A DNA stretch of 64,000 nt from NCBI RefSeq assembly GCF_004745945.1, contig NZ_SRLE01000009.1, positions 310,001 to 374,000 on the forward strand, read 5' to 3'. Both the position numbers and the translations under genes were made by a program. Below, piece after piece: positions 25,984 through 35,952 of this stretch; position 1 is the first letter of the stretch, and each line of letters opens with the position of its first letter. Below the pieces are notes generated by a model. The model saw only the letters and a list, made by a program, of their open reading frames with translations. It ran no database searches and was not told the DNA's origin. Source of the stretch: Mangrovimicrobium sediminis. GTDB lineage: Bacteria; Pseudomonadota; Gammaproteobacteria; Pseudomonadales; Halieaceae.

Positions 25984-27009
25984 ATGAAGAACGTGCAACC
26001 CGCCCTGGAGAGCGCCGTCACCCCGGAAGGGGCGCTGGCCGCGGACAGCCTGGCCGGCCTGCTCAAGGCCGCCGGCGACCCGCTGCGCCTGCACATCCTG
26101 CGCGTGCTGCGCGAGGACTCCTTCGGCGTGTCCGAACTCTGCGCCATCTTCGACATGCGCCAGCCGGCGCTCAGCCATCACCTCAAGGTACTGGCCGGAG
26201 CCGGCCTGGTGGCGACCCGGCGCGAGGGCAATTCCATCTTTTACCGTCGCGCCCTGCCCGGGCACGGCGGCGCGGCGGGCGAAGCACTGCTGGCCGCCCT
26301 GTTCGAGTCGGTGGACCGCCTGGTACTGCCGGCACCCACACTGGCAGCCCTGGATGCATTGCAGCGCCAGCGGGAGGAGAACTCCCGCGCGTTCTTCCGC
26401 GAGAACGCGCACAAGTTCCGCGAGCAGCAGGACCTCATCGCGCGCTACGACCAGTACGCCGGCACCGTGGCAGAAGTCCTCCAGGAAGCGGCGCTGCCGG
26501 GTTCGGCCCTGGCGCTGGAAGTGGGGCCCGGCGATGGCCGTTTCTTACTGGAACTGGCTCCGCGCTTTGGCGAAGTCGTGGCCCTGGATATCGAGGCCGC
26601 GATGCTCGAACAGGCCCGCGAACGGGCAGCGGCGGCGGGGCTGGACAACATCCGCTTCCTGCACGGCGACACCGCCCACCCTAAAGTGGATGGGCTGGGG
26701 GCCGACTGTGTGGTGATAAACATGGTGCTTCACCATACCCCCGACCCCGGCCGGGTACTGGCGGAAGTCGCGGGCAGCCTGGCCCCCGGCGGGGTGGTGC
26801 TGGTGACGGACCTGTGCAGCCACGACCAGGGCTGGGCGCGTGAGAACTGCGGCGACCTGTGGCTGGGCTTCGACCCGGCGCGGCTCACCGGCTGGGCGAC
26901 GGAGGCGGGACTGGACGATATCGCCAGTGTCTTCCTCGCCCAACGCAATGGATTTCAGATACAGGTGCGCCTGTTTGGCCGCCGCAAGGATAAAAGGACT
27001 GCAGCATGA
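25984..27009 (+). CDS. sahR: ArsR-family regulator fused to a SAM-methyltransferase-like domain (SahR-like)
   Basis: A 341-residue protein. An ArsR-type winged helix occupies about residues 10-90 ([34 protein letters not shown]). It lacks the Cys metal-binding box of ArsR/SmtB sensors. A class I methyltransferase fold follows from about 145 ([15 protein letters not shown] motif [15 protein letters not shown] motif IV). It overlaps metK by four bases (ATGA), with ahcY and metF next. The family description of SahR, an S-adenosylhomocysteine-responsive repressor of SAM-cycle genes, fits well. SAH as ligand for the C-terminal domain is inference. Confidence 0.8.
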   Translation: MKNVQPALESAVTPEGALAADSLAGLLKAAGDPLRLHILRVLREDSFGVSELCAIFDMRQPALSHHLKVLAGAGLVATRREGNSIFYRRALPGHGGAAGEALLAALFESVDRLVLPAPTLAALDALQRQREENSRAFFRENAHKFREQQDLIARYDQYAGTVAEVLQEAALPGSALALEVGPGDGRFLLELAPRFGEVVALDIEAAMLEQARERAAAAGLDNIRFLHGDTAHPKVDGLGADCVVINMVLHHTPDPGRVLAEVAGSLAPGGVVLVTDLCSHDQGWARENCGDLWLGFDPARLTGWATEAGLDDIASVFLAQRNGFQIQVRLFGRRKDKRTAA

Positions 27010-28160
27010 GCGAATACGCGATTTTCACCTCGGAGTCGGTCTCCGAGGGTCACCCGGACAAGATGGCGGACCAGATCTCCGACGCCATCCTCGACGCCAT
27101 GCTCAAGGACGACCCCCACTCGCGCGTCGCCGTCGAGACCCTGGTGAAGACCGGCATGGCGGTGATCGCCGGCGAGGTGACCACGGATACCTACGTCGAC
27201 CTCGAGGCCATCGTACGCAAGGTGATTCTCGGCATAGGCTACGACAGCTCCGACGTCGGCTTCGACGGCGCCTCCTGCGCCGTACTCAATGCCATCGGCA
27301 AGCAGTCCCGCGACATCGCCCAGGGCGTCGATGAAACCGAAGAGAAAGAACAGGGCGCCGGCGACCAGGGCCTGATGTTCGGCTACGCCACCAACGAGAC
27401 CGACGTGCTGATGCCCGCGCCCATCTACTATTCCCACCGCCTGGTGGAAAAACAGGCGGAACTGCGCAAGCACAAGGTCCTCCCATGGCTGCGCCCGGAC
27501 GCCAAAAGCCAGGTGACCCTGCGCTACGCCGATGGCAAGCCGGTGGCGATCGACGCCGTGGTGCTCTCGACCCAGCACAGCGACGATATCGAGCAAAAGG
27601 ACATCGAGCAGGCGGTCATGGACCTGATCATCAAGGAGGTCCTGCCCGCCGAATGGCTGCACAAGGACACCCGCTACCACATCAACCCGACGGGCAAGTT
27701 CGTCATCGGCGGCCCGGTCGGCGACTGCGGCCTCACCGGCCGCAAGATCATTGTCGATACCTACGGCGGCATGGCGCGCCACGGCGGCGGCGCCTTCTCC
27801 GGCAAGGACCCGTCGAAAGTAGACCGCTCCGCCGCCTACGCGGGGCGCTACGTGGCCAAGAACATCGTCGCCGCGGGCCTCGCGGACCGCTGCGAAATCC
27901 AGGTCTCCTACGCGATCGGCGTGGCGGAACCGACCTCGATCTCGATCAACACGTTCGGCACGGGCAAGATCAGCGACGACCACATCGCCCGCCTGGTCGG
28001 CGAGCATTTCGACCTGCGGCCCAAAGGGCTGATCGCGATGCTCGACCTGAAACGCCCGATCTACCAGGCGACGGCGGCCTACGGGCACTTCGGGCGTGAG
28101 CTGCCGGACTTTACCTGGGAAAAGACGGACAAGGCGGAGGCGTTGCGGGCAGCACTTTGA
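27006..28160 (+). CDS. metK: S-adenosylmethionine synthetase
   Basis: The 384-residue enzyme shows [16 protein letters not shown] near the N-terminus, [12 protein letters not shown] and [16 protein letters not shown] (phosphate loop). It makes SAM from methionine and ATP in the cytosol. Its ATG overlaps the regulator's stop by four bases, so it is in the same transcription unit. Confidence 0.97.
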   Translation: MSEYAIFTSESVSEGHPDKMADQISDAILDAMLKDDPHSRVAVETLVKTGMAVIAGEVTTDTYVDLEAIVRKVILGIGYDSSDVGFDGASCAVLNAIGKQSRDIAQGVDETEEKEQGAGDQGLMFGYATNETDVLMPAPIYYSHRLVEKQAELRKHKVLPWLRPDAKSQVTLRYADGKPVAIDAVVLSTQHSDDIEQKDIEQAVMDLIIKEVLPAEWLHKDTRYHINPTGKFVIGGPVGDCGLTGRKIIVDTYGGMARHGGGAFSGKDPSKVDRSAAYAGRYVAKNIVAAGLADRCEIQVSYAIGVAEPTSISINTFGTGKISDDHIARLVGEHFDLRPKGLIAMLDLKRPIYQATAAYGHFGRELPDFTWEKTDKAEALRAAL

Positions 28161-28263
28161 GGTGCGCCCGGACTTGAATGTCCCTGCTTCGTTGCTCAGC
28201 GCACGTGGCAGGGTTCGGCCTGGCCTCGCATGCGGAGGGGTTTCGGCTTGGCCGCACGGCCGC

Positions 28264-28369
28264 ACGCAACTGCATTGGCCTTCGTGGACACGCAAAAGCG
28301 CCGTCCATGGCAGCTCGGCGACGGCCATCCATGGCCGTCGACGGTCCACGAAGGCCAATGCAGTTGCGT
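28264..28369. repeat. Large inverted repeat 1 (26-bp perfect arms) with conserved core
   Basis: Arms 28264-28289 (beginning ACGCAACTGCATTGG) and 28344-28369 are exact reverse complements around a 54-base loop. The loop contains a nested palindrome (GACGGCCAT / ATGGCCGTC, 28320-28339) and shares its core, in opposite orientation, with inverted repeat 2. Compared with repeat 2 the core carries an extra 24 bases flanked by TCCATGG. Confidence 0.9.
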
Positions 28370-28586
28370 ACGTCCTCTGGTTGGCGAAGAGCTGCGACGC
28401 GGTTCGCGGCGCGAGCTGGGCTGGCGGGAACGGGACTTTGCGATTCGACAGATGGAAGTCGGAAGCGCGAGAACTTTCGTACCGACTGGGGTAACGCACT
28501 CCGGTCAAAATTTTGAACTGAGGTCTCTGCGGCGTACACGCCCGCCTGGGACCGTCGACGGCCATGGACGGCGCTTTTGCGTGTCC
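28286..28586. mobile_element. MITE-like block with 25-bp terminal inverted repeats
   Basis: The segment is bounded by perfect 25-bp inverted repeats: 28286-28310 (starting GGACACGCAAAAGCGCC) and 28562-28586. It encodes nothing convincing. Whether it is one miniature element or two separately inserted palindromes in opposite orientation cannot be decided from one locus; no target-site duplication is evident. Confidence 0.5.
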
Positions 28587-28613
28587 CGGGCGGGCGTGTA
28601 CGCCGCAGAGACC
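28522..28613. repeat. Large inverted repeat 2 (31-bp arms, one mismatch)
   Basis: Arms 28522-28552 (beginning GGTCTCTGCGGCGTACACG) and 28583-28613 pair except at one T/G position. The 40-base tip (28548-28587) closes with GGGAC/GTCCC and can form three small hairpins (CGT-ACG, GCC-GGC and GC-TTTT-GC), a cloverleaf-like outline. The tip is shared with repeat 1 but the outer stem is different. Confidence 0.88.
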
Positions 28614-28692
28614 GGCACCAGAACCAAAGAAAGAAACACCAACAAAACGTCAGCCGAAACACTGACCCAAACGAACCAGATCCAAATGGCAA

Positions 28693-28713
28693 TTGGCGAA
28701 CACGCCAAGAGGA
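28693..28713 (+). promoter_or_regulatory. Hairpin and ribosome binding site before ahcY
   Basis: A 6-bp stem TTGGCG/CGCCAA (28693-28698 and 28703-28708) with a four-base loop sits directly against AGAGGA (28708-28713), seven bases before the ahcY ATG. The preceding leader is rich in A and C and poor in structure. The hairpin could modulate access to the ribosome binding site; this is inference. Confidence 0.45.
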
Positions 28714-28720
28714 AGCAAGC

Positions 28721-30112
<1,392 letters not shown>

Positions 30113-30121
30113 GGCAGGTCG

Positions 30122-30961
30122 ATGGCAAAGCAGCAACCGAGGATCAGCTTCGAATTCTTTCCGCCGAAAACCGCGGAGGGCAAGAAAAAGCTGCTGGAGG
30201 AGACCGTCCCGGCGCTCAACGCGCTGGACCCAGGGTTCTTCTCCGTGACCTACGGCGCCGGCGGTACCACGCGGGATTCCACCCTCGGCGTGGTCTCGTC
30301 GATCCGCGAGGCGGGTATCGACGTGGCGCCGCACCTGTCCTTTGGCGGTGACGACGAGGAGGCCGTCGGCGCGCTGCTCGACACCTACCGCGAGCGCGGC
30401 ATCCGCCACCTGGTGGCCCTGCGCGGCGACATGCCCTCGGGCATGGGCGCCGCCACCCAGCTGGTGTACGCCAACCAGTTGGTGGAGTTCGTGCGCGAGC
30501 GCACCGGGGATCACTTCGAGATCGCGGTGGCGGCCTACCCTGAGATTCACCCGGAGTCGCGCAGCTACGACAGCGACGTGCACTACCTCAAGCAAAAGCT
30601 GGACGCGGGGGCGAACTTCGCCATCACCCAGTACTTCTACAACGTGGAAGCGTACTTCTACTACCTCGACCAGTGCGCGGCTGCCGGCATCGACAAGCCG
30701 ATCTACGCCGGCATCATGCCGATCACCAACTTCACCAACCTGGCGCGCTTCTCGCGCAACTGCGGCGCGGAAATCCCGCGCTGGATCTGCCAGCGCATGG
30801 AGGGCTACGGCGACGACCAGGAGAGCGTGCGCAAGTTCGGCCTGGAAGTGGTCACCCAACTGTGCCAGACCCTGGTCGACTCGGGCGCGCCGGGCATTCA
30901 CTTCTACACCATGAACCAGGTGGAGCCGACGCGCACCATCCACAGCAACCTGGGCCTGTAA
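30122..30961 (+). CDS. metF: 5,10-methylenetetrahydrofolate reductase
   Basis: A 279-residue TIM-barrel flavoprotein with ISFEFFPPKTAEGK near the N-terminus, FSVTYGAGG, LRGDMPSG and FAITQYFYNVEAY. It makes 5-methyl-THF, the methyl donor for remaking methionine from homocysteine, and so closes the cycle begun by metK and ahcY. Its TAA shares one base with the rsmE ATG. Confidence 0.96.
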   Translation: MAKQQPRISFEFFPPKTAEGKKKLLEETVPALNALDPGFFSVTYGAGGTTRDSTLGVVSSIREAGIDVAPHLSFGGDDEEAVGALLDTYRERGIRHLVALRGDMPSGMGAATQLVYANQLVEFVRERTGDHFEIAVAAYPEIHPESRSYDSDVHYLKQKLDAGANFAITQYFYNVEAYFYYLDQCAAAGIDKPIYAGIMPITNFTNLARFSRNCGAEIPRWICQRMEGYGDDQESVRKFGLEVVTQLCQTLVDSGAPGIHFYTMNQVEPTRTIHSNLGL

Positions 30962-31689
30962 TGCGCGTCCCGCGCATCCACACCGGGCAGCCCCTGCACG
31001 CGCAGGGGCGGTTCGAACTGGAGCCGGGGCCATCTCAGCACCTGTCTCGCGCGCTGCGCATGCAGGCGGGCGATGCCCTGGTGCTGTTCGACGGGCGCGG
31101 CGGCGAGTACCCGGCGCAGATTGCCGAGGTCGGCAAACGCGCGGTGACGGTGACTACCGGCGAACACGTGTCGCGGGAGGCGGAGTCGCCGCTGGCGATT
31201 CGCCTTGGCATCGCCCTGTCGCGCGGCGAGCGCATGGACTTCGTGGTGCAGAAGGCCACAGAACTGGGTGTCGCCAGCATCTGCCCGCTGTTCACCGAGC
31301 GCACCGAGGTCAAGCTCAAAGGCGAGCGCGAGGAGAAGAAGCTCGGCCACTGGCGGCAGGTCGCCATCAGCGCCTGTGAGCAGTGCGGCCGCAACCGAGT
31401 TCCCGAGATCGAGGCACCGGATACCCTGCAGGCCTGGCTCGCCGCCAGCGACAGCGAAGTGCGGTTGGTGCTGCATCACCGCGCCGACCCGCTGCCCCTG
31501 GACAGCGCCCGCCCCGCCACCCTGGACCTGCTGATCGGCCCAGAGGGCGGACTCTCCGCCGCGGAGATCGATCTCGCCGAGGCCGCCGGCTTCACCTCCC
31601 TCGCCCTCGGCCCGCGCGTACTGCGCACCGAAACCGCCCCCCTCACCGCCATCGCCATCGCCCAATCCCGCTGGGGCGACCTCCCCTGA
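30961..31689 (+). CDS. rsmE: 16S rRNA (uracil-1498-N3)-methyltransferase
   Basis: A 242-residue SPOUT-class protein. It has an N-terminal PUA-like part (MRVPRIHTGQPL, HLSRALRMQAGD), then KATELGVASICPLFTER, LLIGPEGGLSAAEID and LALGPRVLRTETAPLTA, the knot and SAM site. RsmE methylates U1498 in helix 44 of 16S rRNA. The start overlaps metF by one base. Placement at the end of the SAM-cycle operon is natural for a SAM-using enzyme. Confidence 0.93.
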   Translation: MRVPRIHTGQPLHAQGRFELEPGPSQHLSRALRMQAGDALVLFDGRGGEYPAQIAEVGKRAVTVTTGEHVSREAESPLAIRLGIALSRGERMDFVVQKATELGVASICPLFTERTEVKLKGEREEKKLGHWRQVAISACEQCGRNRVPEIEAPDTLQAWLAASDSEVRLVLHHRADPLPLDSARPATLDLLIGPEGGLSAAEIDLAEAAGFTSLALGPRVLRTETAPLTAIAIAQSRWGDLP

Positions 31690-31693
31690 CAGC

Positions 31694-31711
31694 GGGGTCA
31701 GAGCCCTTTTT
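31694..31711. repeat. Short conserved-looking motif GGGGTCAGAGCCC-TTTTT
   Basis: The motif follows the rsmE stop by four bases. I recall similar GGGGTCAGAG words at the ends of REP-type repeats associated with IS200-like (RAYT) transposases; here no transposase is present. The run of T after a weak GGG/CCC stem could also serve as a poor terminator. Confidence 0.35.
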
Positions 31712-31834
31712 GCCCGTTTTTGGCGAAAAATCTCTTCCGGTACGACTTTCCGGAGTATTCGGCAATCGCCGGCTTGCACCGGACGCACACCCGATTTAAG
31801 TTAACCAGCCTGCACACTAGCCGGACGACCCAGC

Positions 31835-32791
31835 ATGGGGATCAAGTTGGGTGTGGTGATGGACCCCATTGCCGCCATTACCTACAAGAAAGACACCACC
31901 CTGGCGATGCTCTGGGCGGCCCAGGACCGCGGTTGGGAGCTCCACTACATGGAGCAGGATGACCTCTACCTGCGCGACGGCGAGGCCCGCGCGACGATGA
32001 CGCCGCTGCAGGTATTCCGCGACCCGGCCAAGTGGTACGAGGCCGGCGAAGTCGCCGATCGCCCGCTGGCGGACCTCGACGTCATCCTCATGCGCAAGGA
32101 CCCGCCCTTCGACAACGAATTCATCTACACCACCTACCTGCTGGAGCACGCGGAGCGCGCCGGCACCTTAGTGGTCAACCGCTGCCAGGGCCTGCGTGAC
32201 AGCAACGAGAAGATGTTCGCCACCGAATTCCCCCAGTGCTGCCCGCCGGTGCTGGTCAGCCGCGACATGGCCAAGTTGCGCGCCTTCCATGCCGAGCACG
32301 GCGACGTGATCTTCAAACCCCTGGACGGCATGGGCGGCAGCAACATCTTCCGCGTGCAGCCGGGTGACCCGAACCTCGGTGTGATTCTCGAGACCCTCAC
32401 GCGCCACGGCCAACAGACCACCATGGGGCAGAAATTCATCCCCGAGATCACCGACGGCGACAAGCGCATCCTGGTCATCGACGGCGAGCCGGTACCCTAC
32501 TGCCTGGCGCGCATCCCCCTGGTCGGCGAGACCCGCGGCAACCTCGCCGCCGGTGGCACCGGCCGGCCGCAGCCGCTGACCGATCGCGACCGCTGGATCG
32601 CCGCACAGGTGGGGCCGTCCCTGCGCGAGCGCGGCATCCTGTTCGCCGGCCTCGACGTGATCGGCGACTATCTCACCGAGATCAACGTCACCAGCCCCAC
32701 CTGCGTGCGCGAAATCGACGCCGGCTACGACACGGACATCGCCGGTCAATTGATGGACTGCATCCAGGGCAAGCTCTCCGCGCGCGGCTGA
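31835..32791 (+). CDS. gshB: Glutathione synthetase
   Basis: A 318-residue ATP-grasp enzyme starting MGIKLGVVMDPIAAI, with the glycine-rich loop FKPLDGMGGSNIFR and C-terminal LFAGLDVIGDYLTEINVTSP. It joins gamma-glutamylcysteine and glycine. No strong ribosome binding site is visible. It opens the gshB-tonB-yqgE-ruvX block. Confidence 0.96.
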   Translation: MGIKLGVVMDPIAAITYKKDTTLAMLWAAQDRGWELHYMEQDDLYLRDGEARATMTPLQVFRDPAKWYEAGEVADRPLADLDVILMRKDPPFDNEFIYTTYLLEHAERAGTLVVNRCQGLRDSNEKMFATEFPQCCPPVLVSRDMAKLRAFHAEHGDVIFKPLDGMGGSNIFRVQPGDPNLGVILETLTRHGQQTTMGQKFIPEITDGDKRILVIDGEPVPYCLARIPLVGETRGNLAAGGTGRPQPLTDRDRWIAAQVGPSLRERGILFAGLDVIGDYLTEINVTSPTCVREIDAGYDTDIAGQLMDCIQGKLSARG

Positions 32792-32798
32792 GCCGGAC

Positions 32799-33641
32799 GT
32801 GTACTACCTGCACCACATCGACGGCGAGCGGCGGCGCATGCGCTACGCCCTGTCCGTGGCCCTGGGCCTGCACCTGGTGCTGGTATCGGTAGTCTCTTTC
32901 AACAACTTCGGTTCCTCCAGCGAGGCGCGGCAGATCGAGGTCACCCTGGCCACCTCGCGCGCCGAGCGCGCCCCGGACGACGCCCGCCAGCTGGCCCAGC
33001 AGAACCAGGTGGGCAGCGGCGACATGGCGCGCGAGGACGCGGTCACCAGCCCCCAGAGCAGCCTGCCGCCAAGCTCCCCGGCACAACAGCAGGCCGCGCC
33101 GCGCGCCGAGACTGTGCAGCAGGCCAGTGGCGAGTTGCTGTCCACCGTCGCCGCGGCGCCGCGCGCGGTCACTCCCCGCGAACAGCGCGAGCACATGGCG
33201 GACAGCCGCGGCCTCAACCCGGAGGCGCGCGACCGCGAGCAGGCCAACGCCGCGCTGCTGGCGGCGCCCGACGAGCGCCAGCGCGAAATGTCTACCCAAC
33301 CCCGGGTACGCCGCCTGACCTCGGTGTCGGCCAAGCAGGCAGCGGATGCCGCCTACCTGCTGGACTGGCGTCAGCGCCTGGAGGCCGTGGGCAACCGCTA
33401 CTATCCGGAGGCCTCGATCCGCTACGGACTGTACGGCGACCTGCGCCTGATGGTGGTGATCCGCAGCGACGGCAGCCTGGAGGACGTCGAAATCCTCAAA
33501 TCCTCCGGCTACGCGGTGCTCGACGAGGCGGCAATCAAGATCGTGCGCATGGCCGCGCCCTACTCCGAATTCCCGCCGGAACTGGCCGCCACCACCGACA
33601 AGCTGGAGATCGTGCGCACTTGGCAATTCAGCGAGCAATAA
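32799..33641 (+). CDS. TonB-like energy transducer
   Basis: A 280-residue protein with one N-terminal membrane helix (about 16-33, YALSVALGLHLVLVSVVSF), a long Gln/Ala/Pro-containing periplasmic linker, and a C-terminal TonB domain (about 190-280, YGDLRLMVVIRSDGSLEDVEI, LDEAAIKIVRMAAPYSEFP). It corresponds in position to the tonB paralogue (tonB3-like) found between gshB and yqgE in Pseudomonas, which has been linked to twitching motility rather than iron uptake. The GTG start lies seven bases after gshB. ExbB and ExbD are not in the window. Confidence 0.85.
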   Translation: MYYLHHIDGERRRMRYALSVALGLHLVLVSVVSFNNFGSSSEARQIEVTLATSRAERAPDDARQLAQQNQVGSGDMAREDAVTSPQSSLPPSSPAQQQAAPRAETVQQASGELLSTVAAAPRAVTPREQREHMADSRGLNPEARDREQANAALLAAPDERQREMSTQPRVRRLTSVSAKQAADAAYLLDWRQRLEAVGNRYYPEASIRYGLYGDLRLMVVIRSDGSLEDVEILKSSGYAVLDEAAIKIVRMAAPYSEFPPELAATTDKLEIVRTWQFSEQ

Positions 33642-33699
33642 GCTAGGCTGCAAACTGAGTCGGGTGTCTTAACAGCCCGCACTCGAGGAGCGCAGCCAC

Positions 33700-34290
33700 A
33701 TGGGCCAACGACTACACGCCATCACCTCGCGCAGCAGCGACAGCCTCCGGGACCATTTCCTGCTGGCCATGCCGACACTGACCGAGGGCATTTTCTGCCA
33801 CAGCATCACTTACATCTGTGAGCATGGTGAAAGCGGCGCCATGGGCATCGTCATCAACCAGCCCCTGGAACTCTCGGTCGAGGAAATCTTCGACCACCTG
33901 CACATCGACAGCCTGCGTGATTTCTCCGCGGAACCGGTGATGGCCGGCGGCCCGGTGCAGATAGACCACGGTTTCGTCCTGCATCGCGGCTGCGACACCC
34001 CGTGGGAGGCGAGCCTCACGGTCACCGATGAAATCACCCTGACCACCTCGCGCGACATCCTGCGCGCCATCGCCCACGGCAACGGCCCCCGCGAACACCT
34101 CATCGCCCTGGGCTACGCCGGCTGGTCCGCCGGACAACTGGAGCAGGAACTGGCGGCCAACGCCTGGCTGACCCTGCCCGCAGACACCGACATCATCTTC
34201 CACACCCCGGTGGAACAGCGCCTGGCCGCCGCGGCCGCGCAGATCGGTGTCGACATGAACCTCATCTCCGCCCAGGCAGGTCACGCCTGA
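33700..34290 (+). CDS. yqgE: YqgE/AlgH family protein
   Basis: A 196-residue protein matching UPF0301/AlgH: DHFLLAMPTLTEGIFCHSITY, GAMGIVINQPLELS, AGGPVQIDHGFVLHR and ALGYAGWSAGQLEQE. Its molecular role is unsettled; AlgH was named as an alginate regulator in Pseudomonas. GAGGAG precedes the ATG. Its stop overlaps the proposed ruvX start. Confidence 0.92.
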   Translation: MGQRLHAITSRSSDSLRDHFLLAMPTLTEGIFCHSITYICEHGESGAMGIVINQPLELSVEEIFDHLHIDSLRDFSAEPVMAGGPVQIDHGFVLHRGCDTPWEASLTVTDEITLTTSRDILRAIAHGNGPREHLIALGYAGWSAGQLEQELAANAWLTLPADTDIIFHTPVEQRLAAAAAQIGVDMNLISAQAGHA

Positions 34291-34712
34291 GCGACGCGGT
34301 ACGCAGCGTCCTCGCCTTCGACTACGGCCTGCGCCAGATCGGCGTGGCGGTGGGCAACACCCTGCTCGGCACCACCAGCGCACTGCCCATCCTGCGCGCC
34401 CGCGACGGCGTGCCGGACTGGAGCGCGGTACAGGCACTGGTGACGGAATGGCGGCCGGACCTGCTGGTAGTCGGCGAACCGCTCAATATGGATGACAGCG
34501 AAAGTGAACTGGCGCGGCGGGCACAGCGCTTCGCGCGGCAGCTGCACGGCCGGCTGGGATTACCGGTGGAGATGGCCGACGAACGGCTAAGCAGCCGCGA
34601 GGCCAAGGCCCAGGCCCGCGAACAGGGGCATCGCGGGGACTACCAGCGCGCGCCGGTGGACAGCCTGGCGGCGGAGATCATCCTGCGCACCTGGCTGTCG
34701 CAACAGGGTTAG
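34287..34712 (+). CDS. ruvX: RuvX/YqgF Holliday-junction resolvase-like nuclease, probable CTG start
   Basis: RNase H-fold protein with the first catalytic Asp in LAFDYGLRQIGVAVG, the Glu region LVVGEPLNMDD and DERLSSREA. The first ATG/GTG/TTG in frame (GTG 34344) falls after the catalytic Asp, so it cannot be the true start. CTG at 34287 overlaps the yqgE stop (CTGA) and yields SDAVRSVLAFDYG, the usual distance to the motif, for about 141 residues. YqgF proteins process pre-16S rRNA and act on branched DNA. Confidence 0.88.
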   Translation: MSDAVRSVLAFDYGLRQIGVAVGNTLLGTTSALPILRARDGVPDWSAVQALVTEWRPDLLVVGEPLNMDDSESELARRAQRFARQLHGRLGLPVEMADERLSSREAKAQAREQGHRGDYQRAPVDSLAAEIILRTWLSQQG

Positions 34713-34778
34713 CGTGAACGGGATAAGTCGGCCAGCGCAATGCCCGGACCGGTGCAGACCAAGCGCTGGAGCAAAGAC

Positions 34779-35918
34779 CTAGCGACCCAGGAAACGCCCG
34801 CGGTCGTCGTCTTCCTCGATGGCCAGGCTGAAGCCGCCGTCGCCGCCCATGTGGCCCTTCTCGTACATCTTGATGGCCAGGCGCACGTCGTTGCCGGAGT
34901 CCGCATGGCGCACCGCATCCTCGAGCGTGATCAGGCCCTCCTTGTACGCCTTGACCAGCGACTGGTCGAGGGTCTGCATGCCCAGCTCGGTGGACTTCGA
35001 CATGACTTCCTTGATCAGGTGTACCTCGCCCTTGCGGATGTAGTCCGCCACCAGCGGCGAGTTGAGCAGGATCTCGACCACCGGGGTGCGGCCGTTGCCG
35101 TCCATCCTCGGCAGCAGCTGCTGCGCGATCATCGCCTTGAGGTTGAGTGAGAGATCCATCCACACCTGGCTGTGCTGTTCCGCCGGGAAGAAGCTCTGGA
35201 TGCGGTCCAGCGCCTGGTTGGCGTTGTTGGCGTGCAGGGTGCACAGGCACAGGTGGCCGGTTTCGGCGAAGGTCAGCGCCTGCATCATGGTCTCGGCGGT
35301 GCGCACCTCGCCGATGAGGATCACGTCCGGCGCCTGGCGCAGGGTGTTCTTCAGGGCGATATCGAAGGACTCGGTATCCACCCCGACCTCGCGCTGGGTG
35401 ACGATGCACTGCGCGTGGTCGTGCATGTATTCGATCGGGTCCTCGATGGTGATGATATGCCCGCGGGAGTTGTGGTTGCGGTAGCCCACCATGGAGGCCA
35501 GCGAGGTCGATTTACCGGTACCAGTCGCGCCGACGAAGATGACCAGGCCGCGCTTGGTCATCGACAGGTCCTTGATGATCTGCGGCAGGCCGAGTTCGTC
35601 GGGCGTGGGAATCTTGGTCACGATACGGCGCAGCACCATGCCGCAGGCGCCGCGCTGCACGAAGCAGTTCACACGGAAGCGGCCCAGGCCCTCGCGGCCG
35701 ATGGCGAAGTTGAGTTCATTGCGATCGAGGAATTCCGCCTTCTGCTTGTCGTCCATGGTGGACAGGACCAGGGCGCGCGCCTCCTCCGCGGAAACCGGGG
35801 TTTCGCGCACCGGGTGGATTGTGCCATCGACCTTGATGCTCGGCGCGGCGCCGGCGGAGATAAAGCCATCCGAGGCCTTGTGGTCGACGATTTTCTTCAG
35901 CAGGTCTTCAATTTTCAT
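34779..35918 (-). CDS. pilU: Type IV pilus retraction ATPase PilU
   Basis: A 379-residue hexameric ATPase with Walker A GATGTGKSTSLASM, ITIEDPIEYMHDH, the Asp box and TLHANNANQALDRIQSFFP. The C-terminal GMQTLDQSLVKAYKEG and acidic EEDDD tail separate it from PilT. It assists PilT in pilus depolymerisation at the inner membrane. It lies 34 bases downstream of pilT. No pilin genes are nearby. Confidence 0.94.
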   Translation of the reverse strand: MKIEDLLKKIVDHKASDGFISAGAAPSIKVDGTIHPVRETPVSAEEARALVLSTMDDKQKAEFLDRNELNFAIGREGLGRFRVNCFVQRGACGMVLRRIVTKIPTPDELGLPQIIKDLSMTKRGLVIFVGATGTGKSTSLASMVGYRNHNSRGHIITIEDPIEYMHDHAQCIVTQREVGVDTESFDIALKNTLRQAPDVILIGEVRTAETMMQALTFAETGHLCLCTLHANNANQALDRIQSFFPAEQHSQVWMDLSLNLKAMIAQQLLPRMDGNGRTPVVEILLNSPLVADYIRKGEVHLIKEVMSKSTELGMQTLDQSLVKAYKEGLITLEDAVRHADSGNDVRLAIKMYEKGHMGGDGGFSLAIEEDDDRGRFLGR

Positions 35919-35952
35919 GCGTCAGTCTCCCGGCGCCGGGCAGCGCGCCGAC

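Larger units (their letters stand above)
28161..28720. other. 560-bp metK-ahcY intergenic region holding palindromic elements
   Basis: No credible gene is present; frames open here are shadows created by the palindromes. From left to right: 28264-28369 inverted repeat, an intervening 150-bp block, a 12-bp palindrome TCAAAATTTTGA (28505-28516), 28522-28613 inverted repeat, and an A/C-rich unstructured leader (28614-28690) before ahcY. I looked for an SAH riboswitch and did not find its conserved core. The region is much longer than other gaps in this operon. Confidence 0.8.

Noticed and set aside
28161-28720. SAH riboswitch upstream of ahcY
   Set aside because: The position is typical, but I could not find the conserved core; the structures present are the palindromic repeats.
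34344-34712. ruvX starting at the GTG at 34344
   Set aside because: It would remove the catalytic Asp in AFDYG, which is encoded just upstream in the same open frame.
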